From CAZSMC01 sp964607755 (GTDB lineage Bacteria; Zhuqueibacterota; Zhuqueibacteria; Residuimicrobiales; Krinioviventaceae): DNA of 64,000 nt. This document shows, one piece after another, positions 18,888 through 27,394 of this stretch. The notes under the pieces were generated by a model. That model had not been told where the DNA came from. It did not search any database and was given only the letters and a program-made list of their open reading frames with translations. The stretch's first letter is position 1. Each line of letters starts with the position of its first letter. The stretch covers positions 108,268 to 172,267 of the forward strand of contig CAZSMC010000002.1 of the NCBI GenBank assembly GCA_964607755.1. The letters run 5' to 3'. Made by a program: the position numbers and the translations under genes.

Positions 18888-20261
18888 TTATTGAATACAC
18901 CATGGAGAGCGCATTGGCTTGCGAACCATTTTGTCAGCAACATCATCGTTCATCACTCTTTCCGTAACCGGATCCCATTTCAAGGGCCGGTCAAGCAGCA
19001 TGCCAATATTGAGCAAGTGACAAATTGTTGCGGTCCGGTGGCCGATTTCTTCGTGCGCGACCGGTTTCGAGCGCGTGCGTATGCAATCGAGAAAATTACG
19101 GTGGTGTTCCGGACTGCGGCCAACGTGAATCTCGTCCGGATAAATTTTTTCTTTTAGCAACGATTGCGGATGTGCTTCCAATCGTCCGCCGTGAATGTGA
19201 ATAAAAATCCAACCATCGGTACCAACCAGCTTTAAGCCGCGGTCACCTTCGCTGCTGCCAATCATTTTAACGCCGTTCGAATAAGTGCACTCAAAATCGT
19301 ATTCGATAAAACAGTCGTACAATCCGTGCGCCTGACCGATTTGCTGGCCTGTGGCACGAATTTCCACTGGACCGGAATCATCCGTGTTATTGATAAATTG
19401 CGCAAGATCGATAATATGGGCGCCGCGGTCGGTCATTTCGCCGCCGCCATAATCCAGAATATAGCGCCACCAAAAATGGGTGCGTTTAGGCGTGTAAGCA
19501 GCGTAAGGAGCCGGGCCTTGCCACCGGTTATAGTCGAATCCTTTGGGCACCGGCGTTGGCGGTACAGGTTCAGTGTTTTTGCGGAGCCGTTCATGATGAT
19601 CATCGGAATTGGGCATATTAATGTGAATTTCTTTTAACGTGCCGATGCGCCCGTTTCGCACCAGCTCGCAGGCGAACCGCACGCTGTCATTAGAGCGTTC
19701 GTGACTGCCGGTTTGCAACACCCGGCCGTAACGCGCTACATCATCACACACCGCCCGGCCTTCGGGAATGGTGTTCACCAGCGGCTTTTCGCAATATACG
19801 TCTTTGCCTGCCGCCAATGCGTGCATGGTCACCAATCCGTGCCAATGATCCGGCGTGCACACGCTCACAGCATCGATGTCATCTCGTTCCAGCAGTTCGA
19901 AGAAATCTGTGTATGTGGCTAAATCTTTTTTCTGGATATCGATTCCGCGATTGCCGTACCATTTGATCGCTCGTTCAACAGCCGGCCCCAAACCAGCACG
20001 ATTGCTGCCCGGGAATTGGTAGAGCATATCATAATTACCCACGCCTTCATCCACATCGCACAACGCAACAACCCGGGTGTCAGGTTGATTGATAAACGCG
20101 CGCATATTATATGTGCCCTGTCCTCCCAATCCAATGCAGCCGATAGTAATCCGGTCACTCGGTGGCACAGTTTTCTTGCCCAAAACGTTATCCGGGATAA
20201 TTATCGGTGCAGCGATTGCTGCCGCTAAAGAGGTTTTCAAGAAATGTCTTCTTTTCAACAT
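18888..20261 (-). CDS. Tat-exported Gfo/Idh/MocA family oxidoreductase
   Basis: The 457-aa product carries a Tat signal (MLKRRHFLKTSLAAAIAAP), a GLGGQG nucleotide loop, VCTPDHWHGLVTM, the standard DVYCEKPL lysine motif, and GAHIIDLAQF in the substrate domain. It ends in a tail (RKPMRSPWCIQ) similar to the 'RSPWY' ends of the 21362 and 23395 proteins, so these form one paralogous group. It begins 4 bp after the ThuA-domain gene stops, implying co-translation. Substrate is not determinable; GH109-like glycosidase chemistry cannot be ruled out. Confidence 0.88.
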   Translation of the reverse strand: MLKRRHFLKTSLAAAIAAPIIIPDNVLGKKTVPPSDRITIGCIGLGGQGTYNMRAFINQPDTRVVALCDVDEGVGNYDMLYQFPGSNRAGLGPAVERAIKWYGNRGIDIQKKDLATYTDFFELLERDDIDAVSVCTPDHWHGLVTMHALAAGKDVYCEKPLVNTIPEGRAVCDDVARYGRVLQTGSHERSNDSVRFACELVRNGRIGTLKEIHINMPNSDDHHERLRKNTEPVPPTPVPKGFDYNRWQGPAPYAAYTPKRTHFWWRYILDYGGGEMTDRGAHIIDLAQFINNTDDSGPVEIRATGQQIGQAHGLYDCFIEYDFECTYSNGVKMIGSSEGDRGLKLVGTDGWIFIHIHGGRLEAHPQSLLKEKIYPDEIHVGRSPEHHRNFLDCIRTRSKPVAHEEIGHRTATICHLLNIGMLLDRPLKWDPVTERVMNDDVADKMVRKPMRSPWCIQ

Positions 20262-20265
20262 ATTA

Positions 20266-21350
20266 TCATCTCTTTTTCAATTTATGGCTTGGCGTTGCAT
20301 CAGCTTGCAGGTCACCCAGGGCATATTGAATCCCTGCCAGAAAATGTCTTAAAATTTCATCATTCCAGTAAATATGTTTGTTATGTCCAAGGCTGCTGTA
20401 GAATACACGCCCTTTTCCATAGGTGCGTATCCAGCTCATGCCAAAATCCAGATCTTTTTGACGTGCCGGCAAAATACGACGTCCCTCTGTATCAGTTTTA
20501 TTTGTATTTATTTCGAGCAAGATTCTTACTTGATCTCGTGAGTAAGGATCGCGAAACTGGAAAACTTCATCCTGAATTGGGAAGGTGATCTGACCGAACA
20601 TTTGAGTCAAAGGATGATCGGGTTCGACCACGTCCAGATAGATAGTTTCTTCGGGTCCCCACGGATGGCCGCCGTCTTCGTAAGCACCGAGCATGCGGCC
20701 GTATTCCGGGAATTGATCGTATTCCGGCCACTGGCAAAAGGTCGCAGCAGCCGCATGGATGCCGATAAAACCTCTACCCTCTCGGACAAAATCCAAAATA
20801 TTTTGACGCAATGTCGGGTCGTTGCACAGCACGCCGGCCGTATTGGCAAAACAAATGGCATCAAANNNNNNNNNNNNNNNNNNNNNNNNNNNNNNNNNNN
20901 NNNNNNNNNNNNNNNNNNNNNNNNNNNNNNNNNNNNNNNNNNNNNNNNNNNNNNNNNNNNNNNNNATGTCGGGTCGTTGCACAGCACGCCGGCCGTATTG
21001 GCAAAACAAATGGCATCAAACTGCGAAAGGTTTTCTTTTGTAAACATCAAGGTGTCATTGCTAAAAATTGTGTTGAATGCCCCGGTGTGTTCGCCCATCA
21101 GTTTTAAAGCGAGATTCCCATGCGGAATCGAGGCATGTCCTTCTCTGACCTGCCCATCGTGCATATGCAGGTTCATCACCAGAATTGTCCGTGGCTGCGA
21201 CGGGCTGACATACGCCTGATTAGGTACAGCATTTTCTATTTTTTGACGCTCCCTGGCTGTAATTTCGGCAGAGGCAATATTCATGGTAACGAATACGACA
21301 AGGCCGCTGATAAGGAAAACTTTGAACAATATCTTTTTAATGTTTTTCAT
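20266..21350 (-). CDS. Secreted ThuA-domain protein (interrupted by an artefactual 100-N gap)
   Basis: The apparent break is not biological. A 55-bp sequence is repeated exactly on both sides of the 100 Ns. Removing 155 bp leaves 930 nt, an in-frame 309-aa protein. ATG 21350 has TAGGAG upstream, overlapping the previous gene's stop. A signal peptide (KVFLISGLVVFVTMNIASA) precedes a ThuA-like class-I amidotransferase fold: FIGIHAAAATF, GGHPWGPEE and the C-terminal GKGRVFYSSLGHNKHIYW. ThuA domains occur in sugar-utilisation loci but their reaction is unsettled. It sits between two Gfo/Idh genes (11 bp and 4 bp gaps). Confidence 0.85.
20866..20965. other. 100-N assembly gap with 55-bp duplicated flanks (artefact)
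   Basis: The 55 bases before the gap (20811-20865) are identical to the 55 bases after it (20966-21020). This is what a scaffolder leaves when two contigs overlap by one k-mer. Merging the copies restores the ThuA reading frame, so no sequence is missing here. Confidence 0.95.
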
Positions 21351-21361
21351 CAAAGCATCTC

Positions 21362-22675
21362 CTAAATTGTATACCACGGGCTGCGCATAGAACGTCTCAA
21401 CATGCGGTTGGCCTGCACGTCGTTTTCAAATTTTTCGGTCTGATTATTCCATGTGAGTTTACGACCGCAAGTCATGGCAATATGAGCATGGTGACAGGTG
21501 ATATCGGAATAGTAGGCGGAATCGATGTGGCTTATCGGTTGCTGATTTTTTTTCACAGCATCGATAAAATTCCGCCGATGGTCATTACTCACCGGCAGCC
21601 GTTCGTCATTAGCGCCAAATTTGATATTCAGCAGCGATTTCGGATGAGCATCCAGAAATCCGCGTCCGACGTAAACCCATCCTTCGCTGCCGAGAAAAAG
21701 AATCGCCATCCAAAACAGCTCGAACTGCTTGGCATGTTTCAATGCCGTTTCCATATCCATGTGAATCAGCTTTACACCGTTGGCATAGGTGTGTTCGGCT
21801 TTCCATTCGATATAGGTGTCGTACAATCCATTTTTCGGAGCTTTCCCCCAGCCTTCGGTGGTGACAGGTGCGGCATCATCTGACCTGTTCGCCCATTGAG
21901 CAATATCCACCGAGTGAATCCCCCAGGCGCCGCTGAGGCAGCCGAGTGAATAGTCTGAAATGAGCGTCCAATCCCGGGTGCATCGCTTTTGCGTGTACGG
22001 TGCCCACGGTGCCGGACCAAGCCACATGTCATAATTGAAACCATCCGGAACCGGTTGCTGTGGCTGCGGACTAATCGGTTCGAACTGCGCCGAACCGATC
22101 ATAATCGTTTCCAGATCACCAATTTTGCCGTTACGAACCAGTTCGCAGGCGTACCGAAACCGCTGGTCGGAACGTTGTTGGGTGCCGAATTGGAATACAA
22201 CATCATAATCTTTGACTGCCCGTCGAACGGCCTGACTCTCAGCGATGCTTCGAGTCAGTGATTTTTCATAATACATATTTACATTTTGCCTCGCCGCCTC
22301 AAGTCCGACCAGCGAGTGCCAGTGATCCGGAGTGGCAGTGACAATGGCGTCGATATCCGGGCGAGCCAGGAGTTCGCGAAAATCATGATAAACTTGACAG
22401 GACTGTTGACCATATTTTTGATCGACCAGCTTTTTAGCGCGCTCGGCGTGCTGGCGACGGACATCGCACACGGCAGCAATGTGCACATCGTCATAGCCGA
22501 GAAACGAGCGCACGTGTCCCGTGCCCATACCGCCAACGCCAATGCATCCCATCACCAGCTTGTCGCTCGGAGCGATGCGGTTTCCCCGGCCCAGAGCCGA
22601 TGCCGGGATAATTGTGGGAACTAAACTGGCTCCAACCAGGGAAATGCTGTTTTTTAAAAAATCACGCCGTTTCAT
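21362..22675 (-). CDS. Tat-exported Gfo/Idh/MocA family oxidoreductase (EKS variant)
   Basis: The 437-aa product from ATG 22675 starts MKRRDFLKNSISLVGASLVP, a Tat signal; an alternative ATG at 22687 overlaps the upstream stop codon. It shows GVGGMG, ATPDHWHSLVG, GIHSVDIAQW and the lysine motif NMYYEKSLTRS, in which the usual proline is serine. The interval 'LKHAKQFELFWMAILFLGSEGW' is longer than in its paralogues. It starts 4 bp after the SH3-like lipoprotein gene and ends 11 bp before the ThuA gene. It is presumably a sugar oxidoreductase with altered active-site geometry. Substrate unknown. Confidence 0.87.
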   Translation of the reverse strand: MKRRDFLKNSISLVGASLVPTIIPASALGRGNRIAPSDKLVMGCIGVGGMGTGHVRSFLGYDDVHIAAVCDVRRQHAERAKKLVDQKYGQQSCQVYHDFRELLARPDIDAIVTATPDHWHSLVGLEAARQNVNMYYEKSLTRSIAESQAVRRAVKDYDVVFQFGTQQRSDQRFRYACELVRNGKIGDLETIMIGSAQFEPISPQPQQPVPDGFNYDMWLGPAPWAPYTQKRCTRDWTLISDYSLGCLSGAWGIHSVDIAQWANRSDDAAPVTTEGWGKAPKNGLYDTYIEWKAEHTYANGVKLIHMDMETALKHAKQFELFWMAILFLGSEGWVYVGRGFLDAHPKSLLNIKFGANDERLPVSNDHRRNFIDAVKKNQQPISHIDSAYYSDITCHHAHIAMTCGRKLTWNNQTEKFENDVQANRMLRRSMRSPWYTI

Positions 22676-22679
22676 GACT

Positions 22680-23375
22680 CTAATCATTGTCCCGCTGTTC
22701 GCGGTAAATTTTTCTGACATCATCGATAAATGTCGAACTGCTGAATACCGGATTATCAATAATGGATTGCAGACGTTCCAGCCGTTTTTCGCGCTCTTTT
22801 AGGGCCAGGGCTTTATTGACCAGCACACCAACTGCCACATCTTCCTCAACGACTGAAATCGATTCGAGTTTAATCCAGCCTTTCTTTTTATTTTCCTTGC
22901 CGACAACGCGAATCCATTTGCCGTCCGATTCGAGAATGGCCAGAAAATCCAATGGTTCAAGTTCTTTTTCTGTCACTGTAATCAAGTCTGGCCGGCGAAA
23001 TAACGGGGTTGGAGTTTTCACCACAGCAGGTTCAGCATCGATTGCCAGGACGTATTCTGACGCCCAACCTACTGTGCTATCTGATAGTTCTATTTTGTGA
23101 TAAACGCGGTCCTGGTTTGTGCTGTCCGGCTCTGAAATTCCCAGCCAGGTGACCCGTTCTCCCAGAGCCAAAGAAGAAACCCAATTGGCTTTTGCGGTTG
23201 GCCCTTCGCGAACAGAGCCGCCATCCCAGATACATACGGCAGGTACTCGCTTAACCACCTCGACTTTTTTTCGCTCAATCTTTGTCCTTTGCTGTGTTTC
23301 TCCCCCGTTTTGTTCGGTGCATGCACCTAACAAAAGTAGTCCGGTAACAAGAGTTGTTGAAATAAAACGTATCAT
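22680..23375 (-). CDS. Lipoprotein with two SH3-like domains
   Basis: The 231-aa product has a lipoprotein signal ending LLLLGAC. A first SH3b-like domain (CIWDGGSVREGPTAKANWVSS...WASEYVL) covers about residues 47-115. A second (PTPLFRRPDLITVTEKEL...WIRVVGKENKKKGWIKLESI) covers about 120-180. A charged coiled-coil-like tail follows (LALKEREKRLERLQSI). SH3b domains often bind peptidoglycan or peptides at the envelope. It lies between two Gfo/Idh genes (19 bp and 4 bp). Its function there is unknown; it may anchor the exported enzymes to the cell envelope. Confidence 0.75.
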   Translation of the reverse strand: MIRFISTTLVTGLLLLGACTEQNGGETQQRTKIERKKVEVVKRVPAVCIWDGGSVREGPTAKANWVSSLALGERVTWLGISEPDSTNQDRVYHKIELSDSTVGWASEYVLAIDAEPAVVKTPTPLFRRPDLITVTEKELEPLDFLAILESDGKWIRVVGKENKKKGWIKLESISVVEEDVAVGVLVNKALALKEREKRLERLQSIIDNPVFSSSTFIDDVRKIYREQRDND

Positions 23376-23394
23376 AGGCGCTCCATTTTAAAAA

Positions 23395-24696
23395 TTATGG
23401 CAGATACCACGGACTTTTATAAGCGCGGCCAAGCATTTCTGTGGCGGTTTGATCGTTGACTATTTCTTCGGTACGGGGATTAAATCGTATTTTTCTGCCC
23501 AGCAGCATTGAGATGAGTCCGAGATGTCCGGGAGTTGCAGAGCGATGAGCGGTTTCGCAAGGTGTGAGCGTCTGTTGCCGAGATTTAACACAATTTAAAA
23601 AGTTCCGTTGATGACCTGGTGAACGCAACAGATGAACTTCATCCGGACCGAATTGTTCATGCAGCAGAGATTTAGGTTCAGCATCTAAAAATCCACGATT
23701 AACATGAACCCAGCCGTGTTCACCGTACCATTTTGTCCCGCCTTTTATCTCCGGATACCCGCCGGCGAGAATCATTCTGATGCCATTTTCATATAAAGTT
23801 TCCACTTTATATTTTGTTGCCGTGTTCCACAAGCCATCTCTGGGGAAAACACCAGTGCCGCTGACTTTTATCGGGCCAGTGCGGTCCAGATCTAATCCCC
23901 AATGAGCAATATCCACGTGATGACCAACCCAATCCATAAGCTGGCCGCCGCCGTAATCGTAAATCCAGCGCCAGTTTTTATGCACTCTGGCAATGGCATA
24001 AGGGGCATAGGGGGCCGGCCCCAGCCAGGTCTCATAATCCAGTTCCGGCGGTGGCGGTTGGATGTCTTCCTGACCTTTTGTGCCGGCAAAATCGGCGTGG
24101 CCGGCCGGAAGTCCAACCTCAACATATTTTACTTGTCCGATCCTACCATTTCGCACAAGTTCACACGCAAAACGAAAATTGGACTCAGAACGCTGCCAGC
24201 TTCCGGTTTGCCAAATCCGGTTGTATTGCGCCACAGCATCACACATGGCGCGTCCTTCAAGCAGACTGTGAGACAGAGGTTTTTCGCTATAAATGTCTTT
24301 TCTCGCTCTGGCAGTTTCAATGGCAGGGATGGCATGCCAGTGATCCGGTAAGCCCAGCGACACAGTATCGATGTCCTTTCGCGACAACACGTCCCGGAAA
24401 TCATGATACGTCTGGCAATCCTGATTGCCGTATGTTGTGTTGACGAGTCTGCGGGCGTTCTCGAGATGGTTTTTATCAATGTCGCACACAGCAACAATTT
24501 GACAGTCCGTTTCTCGTAGAAAACTTTCAAGATTCGAGGTGCCCATCCAGCCGACACCGATGCAAGCCATGGTGATCTTTTCACTTGGTAAAATCTGGCC
24601 ATTCCGGCCCAGCACCTTTGACGGCACGATAACAGGGGCAAGAGCTGCAGCGGCACTGGCGCTCACTGCTTTCCGCAAGAAATCTCGTCGTTTCAT
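23395..24696 (-). CDS. Tat-exported Gfo/Idh/MocA family oxidoreductase
   Basis: The 433-aa product from ATG 24696 starts MKRRDFLRKAVSASAAAALAP (Tat signal). It has GVGWMG, LGLPDHWHAIPA, the DIYSEKPLSHS lysine motif and WVGHHVDIAHW. An in-frame GTG at 24711 is possible, but neither start has a visible Shine-Dalgarno. MITE copy B lies only 32 bp upstream of the ATG, so insertion may have removed the original leader and separated this gene from the one at 24986. It is followed 19 bp later by the SH3-like lipoprotein gene. Substrate unknown. Confidence 0.87.
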   Translation of the reverse strand: MKRRDFLRKAVSASAAAALAPVIVPSKVLGRNGQILPSEKITMACIGVGWMGTSNLESFLRETDCQIVAVCDIDKNHLENARRLVNTTYGNQDCQTYHDFRDVLSRKDIDTVSLGLPDHWHAIPAIETARARKDIYSEKPLSHSLLEGRAMCDAVAQYNRIWQTGSWQRSESNFRFACELVRNGRIGQVKYVEVGLPAGHADFAGTKGQEDIQPPPPELDYETWLGPAPYAPYAIARVHKNWRWIYDYGGGQLMDWVGHHVDIAHWGLDLDRTGPIKVSGTGVFPRDGLWNTATKYKVETLYENGIRMILAGGYPEIKGGTKWYGEHGWVHVNRGFLDAEPKSLLHEQFGPDEVHLLRSPGHQRNFLNCVKSRQQTLTPCETAHRSATPGHLGLISMLLGRKIRFNPRTEEIVNDQTATEMLGRAYKSPWYLP

Positions 24697-24728
24697 TTTT
24701 TTTGTGATCACAAGTGCAGTCCTTTTTG

Positions 24729-24929
24729 TAAAAGCTCAGTCTTGGGTTAAAGTTTTAATATTTGGGCACTAAAGTGCCTATTAGAAAATCTCAATTATAG
24801 CCCCGACTTAAAAGTCGGGGCTATAATATTGCCCCGAGCTTTAGCTCGGGGTAAGACTCTTAACATAACGGGCTTTAGCCCATTTTTTTGTAATGCTGCA
24901 AAGATTTTCTCCCATCAGTGAGGTTTTAC
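24729..24929 (+). mobile_element. MITE-like repeat, copy B (201 bp) with perfect 8-bp target duplication
   Basis: The ends are GTAAAAGCTCA and TGAGGTTTTAC (one mismatch to a perfect inverted repeat). Internal palindromes are GGCACTAAAGTGCC, CCCCGACTTAAAAGTCGGGG, CCCCGAGCTTTAGCTCGGGG and GGGCTTTAGCCC. Both sides carry TCCTTTTT directly abutting the ends (24721-24728 and 24930-24937). This is a perfect 8-bp duplication and shows true transposition. It is closely similar to copy C and lies between two Gfo/Idh genes of the same operon direction. Confidence 0.92.
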
Positions 24930-24985
24930 TCCTTTTTCAAATAATAGCTTGTTTTTCAGAATCCGAATTGTGCGCGCATTATGCT

Positions 24986-26284
24986 TTACGGAAGAGACCA
25001 GGGTTCGCGTTTGTGCCTGGATCGCAACCGGTTCGCTTCGTCATCACCGATAAATTCTTCTTTTTCCGGGTCCCATTGCAGAGGACGGCCAAGTTGTACT
25101 GCCAAATTACCAAGGTGACAAACCGTGACCGAACGATGTCCGGTCTCCACATCGGTAATGGGTTTTGTCCGCTGGTGAATGCAATCAATGAAATTTTGTT
25201 TATGATCTGAACTTTTGTACAAATGTACATCCGATGGTTTGAGCTTTACGGAAAGCAAACTCTTTGGATTGGTCTTGATGTGATTTCGATTGACCTCGAC
25301 TGTGCCTTCTGTTCCGGTGAATAAAATACGGTTGTCATTAAAATCTGTGGCCATTTCCACGCCATTAGCGTAGCGATAAGTTAATTCCTTGACATCTTTG
25401 CCATCTGGCGGAAATATTTCCACCGGGCCGCTATTGTCCATACCCAGGCCCCATTGCGCTATATCAAAATGATGAGCGCCCCAATCGGTCATACCGCCGC
25501 CGGAATAAGCCCGGTAATTCCGCCACGCCGGCCAGCCATCAAAAGAAATTGGCGGAGCCAGTTCGGAATTATACGGCCGCTCCGGAGCCTGACCCTGCCA
25601 CATGTCCCAATCCAGTTCTTCGGGAACAGGTTCTGGAGGCAGGTTGCATTCGATGGGGTGATTTTCAAATCCGGTGCGAATACTCACCCGAACGTGCTTG
25701 ACATCGCCAATATAACCGTTGCGAACCAGCTCACAGGCCTGGCGAAATTGACTTGAAGAACGCTGCATGGATCCGGTCTGAAAAACCCGGCTATAGGATC
25801 GCACAGCCTTGATCATTTCCCGGCCTTCGTTTATAGTGAGCGTTAACGGTTTTTCACAATAGATATCTTTGCCCGCTTGAGTTGCCATAATAGACGGCAG
25901 GGCATGCCAGTGGTCTGGTGTGGCGATCACCACCGCGTCGATATCGGTTCGCTCGATGATCTCGCGGAAATCCATTGTTGCGTCACAGCCTTTGTAATCA
26001 CCGCCAAATTTCTCGTAATAATGGTCTTGCACAGCTTTTTGCGCGGCTTCCCTTTTCAGGCGATCGACATCGCACACGGCGACAACATGGCACTCGGGCT
26101 TGTAAAGGAATCCGCGCAGCAAACCGCCGCCCTGCTTACCGACGCCGATAGACGCGATAACTATTTTATCACTGGGTTTTATTTGTTGCGAGGCCGCTGT
26201 AACGCGTGATGGCAAGATGGTTGGAAACAATGCCGCTCCGGCCAGAGCCGAACCAGCTTTTTTCATAAAATGTCGTCGATTCAT
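24986..26284 (-). CDS. Tat-exported Gfo/Idh/MocA family oxidoreductase
   Basis: The 432-aa product starts MNRRHFMKKAGSALAGAALFP (Tat signal) with a GAGGG site before ATG 26284. It shows GVGKQGGG, IATPDHWHALPS, the DIYCEKPLTLT lysine motif and WGAHHFDIAQW. It is the first gene after the 127-bp gap that follows the signalling operon, and a sigma-70-like box pair lies upstream. It may therefore be the promoter-proximal gene of the whole oxidoreductase block. MITE copy B separates it from the next gene. Substrate unknown. Confidence 0.88.
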   Translation of the reverse strand: MNRRHFMKKAGSALAGAALFPTILPSRVTAASQQIKPSDKIVIASIGVGKQGGGLLRGFLYKPECHVVAVCDVDRLKREAAQKAVQDHYYEKFGGDYKGCDATMDFREIIERTDIDAVVIATPDHWHALPSIMATQAGKDIYCEKPLTLTINEGREMIKAVRSYSRVFQTGSMQRSSSQFRQACELVRNGYIGDVKHVRVSIRTGFENHPIECNLPPEPVPEELDWDMWQGQAPERPYNSELAPPISFDGWPAWRNYRAYSGGGMTDWGAHHFDIAQWGLGMDNSGPVEIFPPDGKDVKELTYRYANGVEMATDFNDNRILFTGTEGTVEVNRNHIKTNPKSLLSVKLKPSDVHLYKSSDHKQNFIDCIHQRTKPITDVETGHRSVTVCHLGNLAVQLGRPLQWDPEKEEFIGDDEANRLRSRHKREPWSLP

Positions 26285-26334
26285 TGTTTTCCCTCTTCCC
26301 TGATTCTGATAAATTGAAAATAAAGAGTATAAAG

Positions 26335-26363
26335 AATATAATTTGATAGAATATTAATATCAA
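26335..26363 (-). promoter_or_regulatory. Possible sigma-70-type promoter for the oxidoreductase block
   Basis: Read on the minus strand, TTGATA (26358-26363) is followed after 17 nt by TATATT (26335-26340), about 50 bp ahead of ATG 26284. Spacing is ideal, but the region is very AT-rich, so a chance match is possible. Confidence 0.35.
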
Positions 26364-26411
26364 CTTTTAATTTGAAAAATGACATTGTTTTACACTATTT
26401 TAGGTTCATTT

Positions 26412-27394
26412 TCAGAACATATGGGATACCGAGAACTTTATTTGGCAGGATAAAAATGCACCGTTTGTTGTCAAAGCTGGCTGAAAAGTTAGCGTTGAAT
26501 GCTGAGGGTTACCGGATAAGAAAAACAAATCGATTTGTGTATACAACCAAAAAGCTGAATAGGCAATAAGAAAATTATTCCGGGTTTTATATGCTGTGTT
26601 ATAGCCCGAATATTTTTGTTCAATCACAGTTGGATTGTTAGCTGTTAAATAATCGTTCCGTTTTTGATAGCAATTCACCACAGAGGCTACCGTAAATCCG
26701 AGTGCCACCGTATTCAGGGCTGTGAGAATTCGACCTTTGTTTTTATGACCGGTGAGCAAATGCCCGGTCCCGGGAAAGACGAACGAAGGCAAAGCGGCGG
26801 GTGACAGATACGNNNNNNNNNNNNNNNNNNNNNNNNNNNNNNNNNNNNNNNNNNNNNNNNNNNNNNNNNNNNNNNNNNNNNNNNNNNNNNNNNNNNNNNN
26901 NNNNNNNNNNNNAAATGCCCGGTCCCGGGAAAGACGAACGAAGGCAAAGCGGCGGGTGACAGATACGGTACGGTTTTAATCACGTTAACCGTATCCGGTC
27001 GAGTTTTATCCAGAGAGCTGGATTCAAGAGACATTTGCTGAAAATTGTCTTTTATTTCGTTGAAAAAAGTGACAATTTTCGGTGACGTTCGCAACGGATC
27101 CAATGAATAATTCGGATCAATTTGGAGAATATGAACAAAACTCTGCAGTGCCTGATTCATTTCCATTTCCGAGTAATGCGCAATGCCCTTAAGCCGGTAA
27201 ATCCGGATGATCGTGTCATCTGGCAACTCGTCTTTTTCCGCCAGCGCCTGTTCTGCCAAACGAATCACGCTGTCGTATTCAAATGCTCTGGCTTTTTGCT
27301 GCATCATCTGCAAAGTCACCCCCACATCATCTGCCAACGCACATGGTAGTACGCTAAAAACTAAAATTATTGTTAGACAAATGAATCCCCTCAT
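26412..27394 (-). CDS. TPR-like, DUF5683-like secreted/membrane protein (interrupted by an artefactual 100-N gap)
   Basis: The 55 bases on both sides of the N run are identical. Removing 155 bp leaves 828 nt, a continuous 275-aa protein. A signal peptide (GFICLTIILVFSVLPCALA) precedes TPR-like helices (residues about 25-110, 'YRLKGIAHYSEMEMNQALQSFVHILQIDP'). A DUF5683-like part follows, 'FVFPGTGHLLTGHKNKGRILTALNTVALG', with membrane segments. The gene overlaps the Kelch gene by 4 nt, so the two are translationally coupled. It is probably an envelope component of the signalling operon upstream; exact role unknown. Confidence 0.78.
26813..26912. other. 100-N assembly gap with 55-bp duplicated flanks (artefact)
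   Basis: The 55 bases ending at 26812 are repeated exactly from 26913. Merging the two restores a single reading frame, as at the 20866 gap, so nothing is missing. Confidence 0.95.

Noticed and set aside
20266..21377. Two separate ThuA-like genes or a frameshifted one
   Set aside because: The duplication is exactly 55 bp at the N run, and merging it gives one intact frame.
11429..26284. Gfo/Idh paralogues as assembly duplications
   Set aside because: Their sequences differ widely in length, motifs and inserts, and nucleotide identity is low, so they are true paralogues.
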